NCBI RefSeq assembly: GCF_001690495.1
Contig: NZ_LZGS01000046.1
Span: forward strand, 82,602-146,601
Direction: 5' to 3'
Length of the DNA stretch: 64,000 nt
From: Gilliamella sp. App4-10
GTDB lineage: Bacteria > Pseudomonadota > Gammaproteobacteria > Enterobacterales > Orbaceae
Shown here: piece after piece, positions 1-9,340 of the stretch
Layout of the letters: each line of letters opens with the position of its first letter
Numbering within the stretch: the stretch's first letter is position 1
Program-made: the position numbers and the translations under genes
The notes under the pieces: generated by a model
The model's database searches: none
Told to the model about the DNA's origin: nothing
The model's input: the letters and a program-made list of their open reading frames with translations, nothing else

Positions 1-695
1 CACGAAATGCCAATGGTTTTAATGCCTGAATGGTGAGCTATGATTGCTTCCGGTACGGTTGACATACCCACTGCATCGGCACCTAAAACGCGAATCATTC
101 TAATTTCGGCAGGGGTTTCATAAGTTGGACCTGTCCACCACGCATAAACACCTTGTTGTAAGTTAATATTAAGTTCTTTAGCTACATCAAGGACTGTTGA
201 GCGTAATTGCTTGTTATAAAGCTCACTCACATCTAAAAAACGCACACCTAAATCAGGATTATTTGGTCCAATGAGCGGGTTGTTAGCAGTAAGGTTAATG
301 TGATCGGTAATGAGCATTAAATCACCCGGTTTAAAACTGGTATTGACTGCACCACATGCATTAGTGATAATTAATTTTTCAACACCAAGCATTTTCATCA
401 CACGAACAGGAAAAGTAACTTGATCTAATGAAAATCCTTCATAATAGTGAAAGCGTCCTTTCATTGCTACGATGGTTTTATCACCACATTTGCCAATGAC
501 TAATTCATTAGCATGGCCTACTGCTGCTGATTTGGCAAAATGTGGTATTGTGTCATAAGGGATGTGAACCGCATCTTTAAGTGTATCGGCAAAAGGTCCT
601 AAGCCTGAACCTAGAATAATCCCAATAGTGGGTTTTTTGTCTGTGTGTTTTTGAATATAGTTAACGGCTTGTTGAATATCAGAAGTTTGATGCAT
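1..695 (-). CDS. punA: Purine nucleoside phosphorylase (trimeric PNP family), 3' part outside window
   Basis: Cleaves purine nucleosides with phosphate to the free base and ribose-1-phosphate in cytosolic purine salvage. The 231 visible codons begin MHQTSDIQQA and show the family's phosphate-binding GIILGSGLG near residue 25, the GRFHYYEG block and the ITNACGAVN block. The stretch ending KTIGIS runs off the left edge, so the C-terminal substrate-binding end is missing. The ATG at 693-695 is preceded on the minus strand by an AAGGAT ribosome site. Family members are about 275 residues, so roughly 40 are lost. It could also be named xapA; trimeric PNP and xanthosine phosphorylase are hard to tell apart from this part. 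The family is certain, the exact substrate is not. Confidence 0.85.
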   Translation of the reverse strand, partial: MHQTSDIQQAVNYIQKHTDKKPTIGIILGSGLGPFADTLKDAVHIPYDTIPHFAKSAAVGHANELVIGKCGDKTIVAMKGRFHYYEGFSLDQVTFPVRVMKMLGVEKLIITNACGAVNTSFKPGDLMLITDHINLTANNPLIGPNNPDLGVRFLDVSELYNKQLRSTVLDVAKELNINLQQGVYAWWTGPTYETPAEIRMIRVLGADAVGMSTVPEAIIAHHSGIKTIGIS

Positions 696-982
696 GATAG
701 TATCCTTTCAAAAAATTAAATGTTATAAAGTAAAATAGAATGAATAAATAAACAGTTTGAACCGATTAATTAGTTCAGTTAGACAATAAACTTATAAAAT
801 AATTAAAAAAAGTAATTTCTGCTGTGTGATGTATATTATGAAGATTTTCGCTTAATAAAGAAAGATACGAATTGCGATATCTTAGAGTGAATTAAATAGT
901 GAGTTTTTTTATTTTTATTATTCAACTTATTAAGATAAAAATTAATTTGATCCATCAATATGGGTTAATACTAAAATCGTCA

Positions 983-1789
983 TTAAGCTAGGCGATCATC
1001 ACCAGAATAGATTACCCCTTTATCACCTCTAAAAAATCCCAATAAAGTTAAATGACACTGTTTAGCCAAATCAACGGCCATTGAAGTTGCAGCCGAAACC
1101 GCTAACAAAAATTCCACACCACACTTGGCCGTTTTTTGCACCATTTCGTAGCTAGCTCGGCTTGAAACCAAGACCACACCATGTTGATAGTTAGGATTGT
1201 TAGGTAATTGCATGGCTCTAAAACCAAGCAATTTATCTAGCGCGACATGCCGGCCGATATCTTCAAACCCCGCCATAAATTGGCCTTTCAGATCTAGCCA
1301 CACAGCCGCATGTGTGCAACCCGTTTGTTGACCGACTTGTTGAACTTGCGATAAGTCATTTAAACTGCCACTAAAATCTGCTAATTTAATTTGATTTATT
1401 CGTGGCAAAGTGGGGGGGACTTGGTAAACTTGCTCTATCTGCTCAGTGCCACAAATACCGCAACCTGTACGCCCAGTTAAATTACGGCGCTTTTCTTTCA
1501 GTTCACTAAAGCGTCGCGACGAAAGTTCAATTTGTACTTCTATACCTTTTGGGGTATCAATAATATCAATGCCATAAATATCATTAACCGATTGAATAAT
1601 ATTTTCAGTTAACGAAAATCCCATTGCAAAATAGTGCAAATCTTTGGGGGTTGCCATCATCACGACATGCGAAATACCGTTATAAATTAACGCAACTGGC
1701 TTTTCGATAGCTAGTACATCAGGTTGAGATCTTTGCATTTCACTGTTTTTAAATTTGCGTACTAGAATTGATTCAATACCGATCGCCAT
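983..1789 (-). CDS. fdhD: Formate dehydrogenase accessory sulfurtransferase FdhD
   Basis: FdhD passes sulfur from IscS to the molybdenum cofactor of formate dehydrogenases, which need it for activity. The 268-residue protein has the CxxC motif as CGIC (cysteines about 110 and 113) and the conserved C-terminal blocks DIGRHVALDKLLG and SSRASYEMVQK. A longer frame opens at a GTG at 1841-1843, but the ATG at 1787-1789 fits the family start and has an AAGAGAC ribosome site, so I chose it. No formate dehydrogenase gene is in the window, so its client enzyme must lie elsewhere. It is divergent from the DedA gene. Confidence 0.9.
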   Translation of the reverse strand: MAIGIESILVRKFKNSEMQRSQPDVLAIEKPVALIYNGISHVVMMATPKDLHYFAMGFSLTENIIQSVNDIYGIDIIDTPKGIEVQIELSSRRFSELKEKRRNLTGRTGCGICGTEQIEQVYQVPPTLPRINQIKLADFSGSLNDLSQVQQVGQQTGCTHAAVWLDLKGQFMAGFEDIGRHVALDKLLGFRAMQLPNNPNYQHGVVLVSSRASYEMVQKTAKCGVEFLLAVSAATSMAVDLAKQCHLTLLGFFRGDKGVIYSGDDRLA

Positions 1790-1979
1790 GTTTTGTCTCT
1801 TGTTAGTTGGGTTATAATTAAGACTACTAACTACTATAAGCACAGACTCAAACGTTAATCACCTTAGAAACGTTAACGCCATGTAAAATTTTATCAATAG
1901 ATAGCGTGCTCAGCGTTAAGCAATTAATATTATGGTAAAATAGTTCACCATAATCAATTTATAATTACAAGCTAACCCT

Positions 1980-2510
1980 ATGTCATTACACGAAATCACA
2001 CAGGCCATTATGCAGTTTATTGAGCAACACCAAGTTTGGGCATTGCCAATTATATTTTTATTAGCTTTTGGTGAATCATTGGCAATCATCTCGCTTGTGG
2101 TTCCAGCAACGGCCATTTTATTAGGAGCAGGGACTTTAATCGGTGGGGGAGCAATATCGTTTGTGCCGGTATTCGTTGCCGCTTCGATGGGTGCAGTTTT
2201 TGGGGATTTACTGTCTTATTGGCTAGGAAAACACTATCATCAACAAGTTATTGCTTCATGGCCACTTAATAAGCACCCGAAATTAGTTTATCGTGCCGAA
2301 CAATTTTTTCAAAGTTATGGAACATTTGGGGTATTTATTGGTCGTTTTTTTGGACCACTACGCGCAATTGTGCCATTAATAGCTGGCGCAATGCACATGC
2401 CAGCCACCAAATTTAATTTAGCTAATATTGCTTCTGCGCCAGTTTGGGCATTTGTATTGCTTGCACCAGGTGCGTTTGGTGTGCCTTGGCTAGAAACACT
2501 CTTTGGCTAA
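1980..2510 (+). CDS. DedA family inner-membrane protein
   Basis: A 176-residue polytopic membrane protein of the DedA/VTT family. Members include flippases that recycle undecaprenyl phosphate, and loss of them affects envelope integrity. Visible marks are an early FGESLAI stretch with VPATAILLGAGTLIGGG and the family signature FIGRFFGPLRAIVPLIAGA around residues 118-136. It is short, like E. coli YohD. The TAA stop (2508-2510) overlaps the TAG stop of the convergent mscM (2507-2509), leaving no room for a terminator between them. The ATG has no strong ribosome site. Which lipid it moves cannot be read from the sequence. Confidence 0.85.
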   Translation: MSLHEITQAIMQFIEQHQVWALPIIFLLAFGESLAIISLVVPATAILLGAGTLIGGGAISFVPVFVAASMGAVFGDLLSYWLGKHYHQQVIASWPLNKHPKLVYRAEQFFQSYGTFGVFIGRFFGPLRAIVPLIAGAMHMPATKFNLANIASAPVWAFVLLAPGAFGVPWLETLFG

Positions 2511-5125
2511 AGCGTGCCGATGGTATAACTACGACGTCCACTTTTGCGCCCCAATGCTTCTAAATTGGTTTGCAATGGTGGGAATGGTAGCGTCAAATGA
2601 TGTTTACGATAAGCTTCAAGTATCAGCTTATGTATGGTGCTTCGAAGTACCATTCGGTGTCCCATTTCAGCAGCAAAAACCCGTAATTCAAACAACTGGA
2701 TGCCTTCTTGGATATCCACTAAGAATACTTGAGGTTCAGGATCGTTAAGCACATATTCACATTCATCTGAGGCTTGTTGTAAAAGTTTGATTACCAGATC
2801 ACTATCAGCATCGATAGTTGCGGGAATGGTTAATACAATCCGAGTGATCGAATCTGATAACGACCAGTTCACCAATTGTTCGGTAATGAAGGCTTTATTG
2901 GGCATCACAATTTCTTTACGATCCCAATCAACAATGGTAATTGCGCGGGTATTAATTTTGGTGATATTACCGGTCAAATCGCGAATTGTCACAGTATCGC
3001 CAATGCGTACTGGTTTTTCAAATAAAATGATTAAACCAGAGATAAAATTAGCAAAGATTTCTTGCAAACCAAAACCTAACCCAACACCTAGTGCAGCAAT
3101 TAACCATTGAATTTTAGACCAGTCGATACCAATAAACGAAAACGCAATCATACACCCTATCATTAAGGTAATATATTTTGAAACGGTTGAAATCGCATAA
3201 CCTGTTCCTGGGGCTAAATCTAAATGCTGTAAAATGCCTAACTCCAATAAAGCAGGTAGATTTTTGACGAGTTGCACGGTGATTGTCATCACTAAAATAG
3301 CAATACATACCGCACCAAGAGTGATGTATTGTTCAATTTCGGTACCATTAACAATGGCACTGGTTCCCCACAGCTTAATATTATTCATAAAAGCAAAAGC
3401 CGAATGCAGTTCAGACCATAGCAAAATCATGCTAATGAGCGCAATCATCATAATAATGGATCTGACTAAATGTAAAGATTGGGCACTAATGACATCTAAA
3501 TTAATAACCGGTTCATCGACACTTTCGTTCAGTGAATTAAGATCATCTTCCTGTGATTTTGCCCGTTGCATACGTTCTAAACGGCGTTGCTTGGTGCGTT
3601 CAAATTCAATGCGACGCTTTTGAATCCACATCCAACGACGAATCATGTAATAAATAACCAATAGCGCAAACCAAATAATAACTGATGCTTCAAGGCGGCC
3701 TAATAACACTTGCGCCGTTGATAAATAGCCCAAACAAGCAGCAATAATGGCAAGCCAAGGAGCACTTAATAAGATAAACCACAAAATATGACTTAATAAA
3801 TTATCGCCTGTTCCTTTTTTATCAATATAAAGAGGCACGCCAGCGCGATGGATGGCGTTAGTCATAAATACTAAAGCAAAGCACAGAAAAATAAAAGCTG
3901 TGCGACCAATTGTGGCAGCAAATTGACGATTATTATACTCGTCAAAACTCATTACTATCATCACCAGTGGAATCACAAGCCAAATCGAAAGCTGATAATA
4001 TTTCATTGCCGCACGCACGTTACGTTGAGACCAGCCAAAGTGGCTAATAAACAACCCATTGGATGACGCAAAATGTGCTGAAATAATAAACACCCACAAA
4101 ATAGGTGCCGCCGCATTTACACCATAACCTAATGCATATGCAACAGGATAATCCCAATTAATTTGCAATGCATAACCAAATACTGCCCACAAAATTGGCA
4201 CCGGTAACGCCATAATTAATGAAAAGATAACTACTTTTAGCGTTAAAGAATAACTGTCTTGCGTCACTTTACCCACGCGGCTAGCAGATTTAGTTAAAAA
4301 GGTATTATATTTAGTGCGCATTTTAAAATGCGTAAACACAAATAGTAATGACAAAATAATTAAAAACAACGGTTTGGGTGCACTCAGTACTTCTGCACTG
4401 GCATTATAAAGTTGCGAAAGAGTATCGATAGAAAAAATGAAATAAATCACATCTTTCGCTAAATTGATCGGATAACTCAACGATATTGGATTGACATCTG
4501 CCACCCAAAAGAAATACCGGTGAGCAGCATCGTTCACTTCGTCAATGGCATTAGTTAATTGCTTATTAGCAATTTTTAATTTCGTCAACTCTAAAATGGT
4601 GGTATCGGTTCCCGAAATAAGTGTTTTAAGTAATTCAGTCTGTTCCCGAAGCAAACGACGATATTGTGTAGCCTCTTTCACACTATTAAGCGGGCTTGTT
4701 AAGGTTGGGTAAGTATCTAAGGTAGTTAAAATATTACTATAATTAAGTTGTTGGGCTTTTGCTTCGGCAATTTCAGCATCAAGTGCTTGTGATTTAGGTT
4801 TTTCGGGTAAGCGCAATAATTGTTGACGCAAGGTTTCGCCCAGTGCGGTCGAAAAGCTCAACCACTCACCTTGCTCGTCAAGCGTTGCCAGTGTATTTTG
4901 CACATGGGAAATTTGCGTAGTGATATTATTTTGCTCATTAACAATGCTAGTTAAATGGGCTTTTTGTAACTCCATATTTTGTCGCAGCTCATCATTTTTA
5001 TCACTCAATTGATGAACAACTTGCGCAAGATCATTCTCACTATTCATGATGGGCGTGGTTTCTTCGGCAAAGGTTAGTGAAGAAAACAACACAGCAGCAA
5101 AGCATAAAAAACCACGAATCCACAT
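2507..5125 (-). CDS. mscM: MscM/MscK-type mechanosensitive channel, shortened
   Basis: A large inner-membrane channel that releases solutes on hypo-osmotic shock. The 872-residue protein starts with a signal peptide (WIRGFLCFAAVLFSSLTFA), then a periplasmic helical region to about residue 210, many membrane segments, and a C-terminal MscS domain. The pore-lining helix with LGVGLGFGLQEIFANFISG lies near residue 690, followed by the beta domain (PVRIGDTVTIRDLTG). It sits 4 bases downstream of psd, the same pairing as psd-mscM in E. coli. E. coli MscM is 1107 residues; the shortfall of about 235 appears to lie in the periplasmic N-terminal region. The channel class is certain and the MscM name rests on synteny. 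Confidence 0.85.
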   Translation of the reverse strand: MWIRGFLCFAAVLFSSLTFAEETTPIMNSENDLAQVVHQLSDKNDELRQNMELQKAHLTSIVNEQNNITTQISHVQNTLATLDEQGEWLSFSTALGETLRQQLLRLPEKPKSQALDAEIAEAKAQQLNYSNILTTLDTYPTLTSPLNSVKEATQYRRLLREQTELLKTLISGTDTTILELTKLKIANKQLTNAIDEVNDAAHRYFFWVADVNPISLSYPINLAKDVIYFIFSIDTLSQLYNASAEVLSAPKPLFLIILSLLFVFTHFKMRTKYNTFLTKSASRVGKVTQDSYSLTLKVVIFSLIMALPVPILWAVFGYALQINWDYPVAYALGYGVNAAAPILWVFIISAHFASSNGLFISHFGWSQRNVRAAMKYYQLSIWLVIPLVMIVMSFDEYNNRQFAATIGRTAFIFLCFALVFMTNAIHRAGVPLYIDKKGTGDNLLSHILWFILLSAPWLAIIAACLGYLSTAQVLLGRLEASVIIWFALLVIYYMIRRWMWIQKRRIEFERTKQRRLERMQRAKSQEDDLNSLNESVDEPVINLDVISAQSLHLVRSIIMMIALISMILLWSELHSAFAFMNNIKLWGTSAIVNGTEIEQYITLGAVCIAILVMTITVQLVKNLPALLELGILQHLDLAPGTGYAISTVSKYITLMIGCMIAFSFIGIDWSKIQWLIAALGVGLGFGLQEIFANFISGLIILFEKPVRIGDTVTIRDLTGNITKINTRAITIVDWDRKEIVMPNKAFITEQLVNWSLSDSITRIVLTIPATIDADSDLVIKLLQQASDECEYVLNDPEPQVFLVDIQEGIQLFELRVFAAEMGHRMVLRSTIHKLILEAYRKHHLTLPFPPLQTNLEALGRKSGRRSYTIGTL

Positions 5126-5129
5126 AAAG

Positions 5130-5978
5130 TTATATCCTACTTGCTAATTTTTGACCGACACGGGTAACATCACCCACTTTAAGATGGCTTTCAAATTCAA
5201 TTGTATTTGATGCAAATAACGTAATCACTGTTGACCCCAATTTAAAGCAACCCATATCTTGCCCTTTTTGTAATTTGACTTCACCTGAATATGTCCAACG
5301 TTTCATGACACCCTCGCGCGGTGGCGTAATGATTCCTTCCCATGGTACTTCGATGCTACCGACAATGGTTGCCCCCACTAAAATTTGCGCCATTGGTCCA
5401 AATTCAGTTTCAAAAAGGCATATTACACGTTCATTACGTGCAAAAATATTCGGAATGCTTTCTGTTGTTGCCTTATTGACGGAAAACAGCGAACCAGGTA
5501 CATAAATCATCTCACGCAAAACACCATCGCAAGGCATATGAAAGCGGTGGTAATTTTTAGGTGATAAATAAGTGGTTGCATATGAACCATTTTTAAAAAA
5601 CTTGAGCATGTCAGGATGACAAGCAAGCAGTGATTCTAAAGAATAAAAATGCCCTTTAGCCTGTAATAACAGTGTATCTTGAATAGTTCCAAACTGACTA
5701 ATTACTCCATCAGCTGGCATAACTACTGCACTATCCGTAGCATCAATTGGGCGTGCATCTTCATTTAATTCGCGAGCAAAGAAGTCGTTAAAGGTTTTAA
5801 ATTCTTGAACATTGTTAATTTTTGCTTCGCTCAAATCGACTTTATACAGTTTACAAAAGCCCATAATCATCCATGTCGTCACTTTACCTAACTGTTTTTT
5901 TGCCAGCCACCCAAATATAACGGTTAATAGCTGTTTAGGAAGAAGATATTGAATCATTGCTTTTAATTGATTTGACAT
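5130..5978 (-). CDS. psd: Phosphatidylserine decarboxylase proenzyme
   Basis: Makes phosphatidylethanolamine from phosphatidylserine at the inner membrane. The 282-residue proenzyme carries the self-cleavage motif LGST (Gly248-Ser249). Cleavage there turns the serine into the pyruvoyl cofactor of the alpha chain. Conserved [10 protein letters not shown] and the PADG block (catalytic Asp/His of maturation) are also present. A GAGAG ribosome site precedes the ATG at 5976-5978. It forms an operon with mscM. In E. coli rsgA lies just upstream of psd; here it is absent and the upstream DNA is non-coding. Confidence 0.95.
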   Translation of the reverse strand: MSNQLKAMIQYLLPKQLLTVIFGWLAKKQLGKVTTWMIMGFCKLYKVDLSEAKINNVQEFKTFNDFFARELNEDARPIDATDSAVVMPADGVISQFGTIQDTLLLQAKGHFYSLESLLACHPDMLKFFKNGSYATTYLSPKNYHRFHMPCDGVLREMIYVPGSLFSVNKATTESIPNIFARNERVICLFETEFGPMAQILVGATIVGSIEVPWEGIITPPREGVMKRWTYSGEVKLQKGQDMGCFKLGSTVITLFASNTIEFESHLKVGDVTRVGQKLASRI

Positions 5979-6320
5979 ACATAACTCTCAAGTAAAGGTA
6001 GAAATACGGCATTATACCAAGATTTATACATAAAGTGTAAAACGGCTAAAATGAATAATGTGTATTCGGTAATATCACGCACCAATATTTTAAACACTGT
6101 GTCATGCCTCACGCCTAAGGAAGTAGATAGTAAACAATTAAACACGGCAATCATTACTAGTTATTTAAATTCTATTTAACAAAAATGACATGACTAAAGG
6201 TAAAAAATTAAGCTTGGGTTATACTTGATTGGATTAAGCCACACACTACCTAATTTCGGGTGAATACAGGACGGCGTTTTTTGGTATCACAATAGCTTTA
6301 ATGAGTGACTACTGCCCAAG
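5979..6320. other. Intergenic region between nhaD-type gene and psd
   Basis: 342 bases without a gene I can support, upstream of psd and downstream of the antiporter gene, both on the minus strand. It must hold the psd promoter. A 63-codon minus-strand frame (5963-6154) overlaps the psd start and has no protein-like features or ribosome site. I saw no clear terminator or strong repeat here. Confidence 0.5.
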
Positions 6321-7733
6321 TTAAAGTAGCACAAAAAACACTAAATTATCGATAATAAACACCGGAATTAAAATGCATACCGACCATTTCGTATAGCCAA
6401 AAAAGCTGGGCATGTTAATTTTATTTTGCGATGCAATGCTTTTGACCATAAGGTTAGGTGCATTACCTATATAACTAAGCGCCCCCATAAAAACCGAACC
6501 CATCGAAATAGCGAGTAAGGTTTTTTCTAGCACGGTCATTAAGGTCGAGGCATCGCCCGAAGCTAGATTAAAAAAGACTAAATAGGTTGGCGCATTATCT
6601 AAAAAGCCAGAAAGTAAACCTGATAACCAAAAGTACATGCTGTTGATTGGCTCACCTTGCGTATTGGTTACCAGTGATACGATTGGGGCTAATGCACCAT
6701 GACTACCTGCTCGTAACATGGTCAGTACCGGAACGATAGTAATAAAGATCCCTATAAATAGTTTAGCAACTTCGATGATAGGTTCCCAATTAAATTCGTT
6801 ACCTGCACGTACCTGTTTAGGGGTGATTAGCATTGAAATGAGGGTAATGATAATAAATAAACTATCGCGAATTAAATTGGGTAAAGCAATAGGCGTACCT
6901 AAGATGGTAAAACTAACTGATGAATGCCAAATGCCAGACATTAGCACACAGGCAATAATGGCTATTAATAAGAAAATATTGTTTTTTCCATAAATTTTAA
7001 CGTTTTTGGATTTTGAAATGGAATTCTGTTCTGATAAATTACCATATTGCAAACGAAAGTAGTGGTAATCAATAACATAATAAATTGCTAATAATAGTAA
7101 TGAGCTAAGTAGAACCGGCAACAGCATATGCTTAACAGTCCATCCAAAATTAACGCCTTTTAAAAAACCAATAAATAATGGTGGGTCACCTAGCGGGGTT
7201 AATCCTCCGCCAATATTAGCTACTAAAAAAATAAAAAAGATAACAGTGTGAATAGAATAATTTCGATTACGATTGGCTCGGATCAACGGCCGAATCATTA
7301 ACATGGCTGCGCCTGTTGTGCCCATGATCGACGCTAATAGTGTGCCTATTGCTAGTAAAGCAACATTCTGCTTGGGGGTGCTAAGCACATCGCTCTTAAT
7401 CAAGATTCCGCCCGAGACGGTAAACAGTGCCAGCAGCAACAAAATAAAAGGAATATATTCGGCTATTATTGCATGAACGGTAAGATTGACGGTGGTTGGT
7501 AAATCAAATGAATACCAGGTAAACAGCAAAAATAGCATCGTCCAAAAAATAATAACTTTGCCATAATGATGATGCCAAAGTCGCGACAAAAATAGTGGCA
7601 TTAATGCAATTGAAAGCAAAATTCCCACAAAAGGAATACCCCAAAAGAGTGATAAATCATGACCGTTAAAACCCGCTGCAAAAAGGTCAAAAGGCATGAA
7701 GATTAAGATGATAAGAGGTACAAGGGCTTTCAT
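6321..7733 (-). CDS. nhaD: NhaD-type Na+/H+ antiporter
   Basis: A 470-residue membrane protein of the ion transporter superfamily (citrate transporter/ArsB/NhaD fold), predicted to exchange sodium for protons across the inner membrane. Motifs include FTVSGGILIKSD, GTTGAAMLMIRPLIRANR and the signature NIGGGLTPLGDPPLFIGF around residues 175-190. The late FLDNAPTYLVFFNLA block is typical of NhaD. About 12 membrane segments follow the first helix, which may be a cleaved signal (MKALVPLIILIFMPFDLFAA). It is transcribed alone and diverges from rlmF across a region with a large inverted repeat. Substrate is inferred from family resemblance. Confidence 0.8.
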   Translation of the reverse strand: MKALVPLIILIFMPFDLFAAGFNGHDLSLFWGIPFVGILLSIALMPLFLSRLWHHHYGKVIIFWTMLFLLFTWYSFDLPTTVNLTVHAIIAEYIPFILLLLALFTVSGGILIKSDVLSTPKQNVALLAIGTLLASIMGTTGAAMLMIRPLIRANRNRNYSIHTVIFFIFLVANIGGGLTPLGDPPLFIGFLKGVNFGWTVKHMLLPVLLSSLLLLAIYYVIDYHYFRLQYGNLSEQNSISKSKNVKIYGKNNIFLLIAIIACVLMSGIWHSSVSFTILGTPIALPNLIRDSLFIIITLISMLITPKQVRAGNEFNWEPIIEVAKLFIGIFITIVPVLTMLRAGSHGALAPIVSLVTNTQGEPINSMYFWLSGLLSGFLDNAPTYLVFFNLASGDASTLMTVLEKTLLAISMGSVFMGALSYIGNAPNLMVKSIASQNKINMPSFFGYTKWSVCILIPVFIIDNLVFFVLL

Positions 7734-8093
7734 TGTGGATTTGTTTTTTTGGTTTTAAAGTGATGGGGATTATAACAAAGTGTTTTTAATTTATCGAATG
7801 TTAAGATTTTTGAATGTGGTGATTAGGTAATCATCGTTATATCCGGAGTTTAATGATATAAAAATAACCTAAAAAGTTGTCAGAAAAAGTATTGATTTTA
7901 TTGAAGTTTTCCAGATAATAATTTGCAAAAAAACTTCAATAAAATCAATGCCTTTTCTGAACGTTTTTCGGTTGAAAAAGTACAACAAAAATGCCTAAAG
8001 TAATTATCTTGATTAATTTATTACTTCGGTTTTCGCATATCGCAGTTAAGCCGTTATAATAGCGATTATTTGATTTTGAATAATAGGAAAATC
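7734..8093. other. Divergent intergenic region with a large hairpin
   Basis: 360 bases between the divergent nhaD and rlmF genes. It is very AT-rich and should hold both promoters. The main structure is the inverted repeat at 7880-7960, listed separately. I saw no other gene or binding site that I can support. Confidence 0.5.
7880..7960. repeat. Inverted pair of a dispersed intergenic repeat (81-base hairpin)
   Basis: Two copies of a roughly 31-base element face each other at 7880-7910 and 7930-7960, with a 19-base loop. The arms match except at two or three positions near AAAGTATTG versus AAGGCATTG, and both contain ATTGATTTTATTGAAGTTTT. As RNA or single-stranded DNA this would fold into a long stem. 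The same core occurs singly at about 9053, 35006 and 51478, so this is an inverted dimer of a dispersed repeat rather than a local terminator. It lies between divergent genes. Confidence 0.8.
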
Positions 8094-9047
8094 GTGCAAA
8101 CGCCATTAAAAAAGTCCCCCTTACATTGCCGAAACAAACACCGAACAGGTTATGATTTTGCGCAACTTATCAAAATAGCGCCGGAGCTGTCTCAATATGT
8201 AAATCAGAATCAATATAGTAATTTATCAATTGATTTTGCCGATCCGTTGGCGGTCAAGATATTAAATAAAGCATTGTTATATTATCATTATCAGATGAAT
8301 TATTGGGATATTCCAGATGGTTATTTATGCCCACCCATTCCTGGGCGAGCGGATTATATTCACTATTTAGCCGATTTATTGGCACAAGACAACCAAAATA
8401 ACATTCCGATAGGTAAGCAAATTCGCGTTTTAGATATCGGTGTTGGTGCTAATGTCATTTATCCAATTCTTGGGCGAGCTGAATATGGCTGGACTTTTGT
8501 GGGTAGCGATATTAATCCTACCGCCATTAAAGTGGCGTCGTTAATTTGCCAAGCTAATCGTATCTTGAATGGGGCAGTGCAGTGCCGATTGCAAAAAGAC
8601 AGTACAGCGATTTTTAAGCATATTATTAAACGTAACGAATTTTACATGCTAACACTGTGCAATCCGCCTTTTCATGCTTCGGCACAAGATGCGTTAGCAA
8701 GCACCCAAAAAAAACTAACCAATTTGGGCAAGTTAACCAATCCAAACCAAAAAGCTGTTCTTAACTTTGGTGGGCAACATGCCGAACTGTGGTGCCAAGG
8801 TGGTGAAAGTGCTTTTATTACTAATATGATTAATGAAAGCGTCGCCTTTAAAAAGCAATGTTTGTGGTTTACTTCGCTAGTCTCTAAAAAATCGTCATTA
8901 GAATTGATAAAAAAACAGCTAACAGCGGTTAGAGTGGCTGATAGTAAAATTGTGCCCATGGCGCAAGGGCAAAAAGTAAGCCGATTTGTGGCGTGGACTT
9001 TTTTTAGTCAAGAGGATAGACAGGTACGGATAAAAAAATTCAGTTAG
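8094..9047 (+). CDS. rlmF: 23S rRNA (adenine1618-N6)-methyltransferase RlmF
   Basis: Methylates A1618 of 23S rRNA using S-adenosylmethionine. The 317-residue protein has the SAM-binding motif VLDIGVGANVIYPI and the catalytic NPPF motif (LCNPPFHAS), plus the RlmF-specific LKKSPLHCRNKHRTGYDF start region and PPIPGRADYIHYLADLL. A TTG at 8070 could extend the frame, but the GTG at 8094 has an AGGA ribosome site six bases away and gives a length close to E. coli RlmF (308), so I chose GTG. It is transcribed alone. Confidence 0.9.
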   Translation: MQTPLKKSPLHCRNKHRTGYDFAQLIKIAPELSQYVNQNQYSNLSIDFADPLAVKILNKALLYYHYQMNYWDIPDGYLCPPIPGRADYIHYLADLLAQDNQNNIPIGKQIRVLDIGVGANVIYPILGRAEYGWTFVGSDINPTAIKVASLICQANRILNGAVQCRLQKDSTAIFKHIIKRNEFYMLTLCNPPFHASAQDALASTQKKLTNLGKLTNPNQKAVLNFGGQHAELWCQGGESAFITNMINESVAFKKQCLWFTSLVSKKSSLELIKKQLTAVRVADSKIVPMAQGQKVSRFVAWTFFSQEDRQVRIKKFS

Positions 9048-9076
9048 TAAATTGATTTTATTTGTTTTTTATTTTG
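9039..9076 (+). repeat. Dispersed intergenic repeat, diverged copy
   Basis: This copy begins at the very end of rlmF (TTCAG spans its stop codon) and continues as ATTGATTTTATTTGTTTTTT, matching the copy at 51478 over its right half. The left half differs, so this may be a partial or eroded copy. The T-rich tail could also help end rlmF transcription. Confidence 0.45.
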
Positions 9077-9340
9077 TTGTTTTTTGTATCTTATAAAGAA
9101 CGCAAGGGCTTGTCATTGAAGATTATGTGACCTTAATGATTGATAGTATAAACCTATCTTCGTTGTTTTTATTCATAAATAAACAACTATTTTTTATATC
9201 TTGTTGTTTATAATAATAAATTATAAAGCTAGCTGTCTTGTTGTTGACTAAAAATTGCATAGTAAATTGTAGGTGATTCAATTAAGATGTATTGATTACA
9301 AAATCACCAACGCCATTTAACATTGCAAAGGAAAATCTCT

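Noticed and set aside
3234..3623. 129-codon ORF on the plus strand
   Set aside because: It lies wholly antisense to the mscM membrane region, has no ribosome site, and its composition follows the shadow of the hydrophobic codons.
5963..6154. 63-codon minus-strand ORF before psd
   Set aside because: Overlaps the psd start, no ribosome site, no family features.
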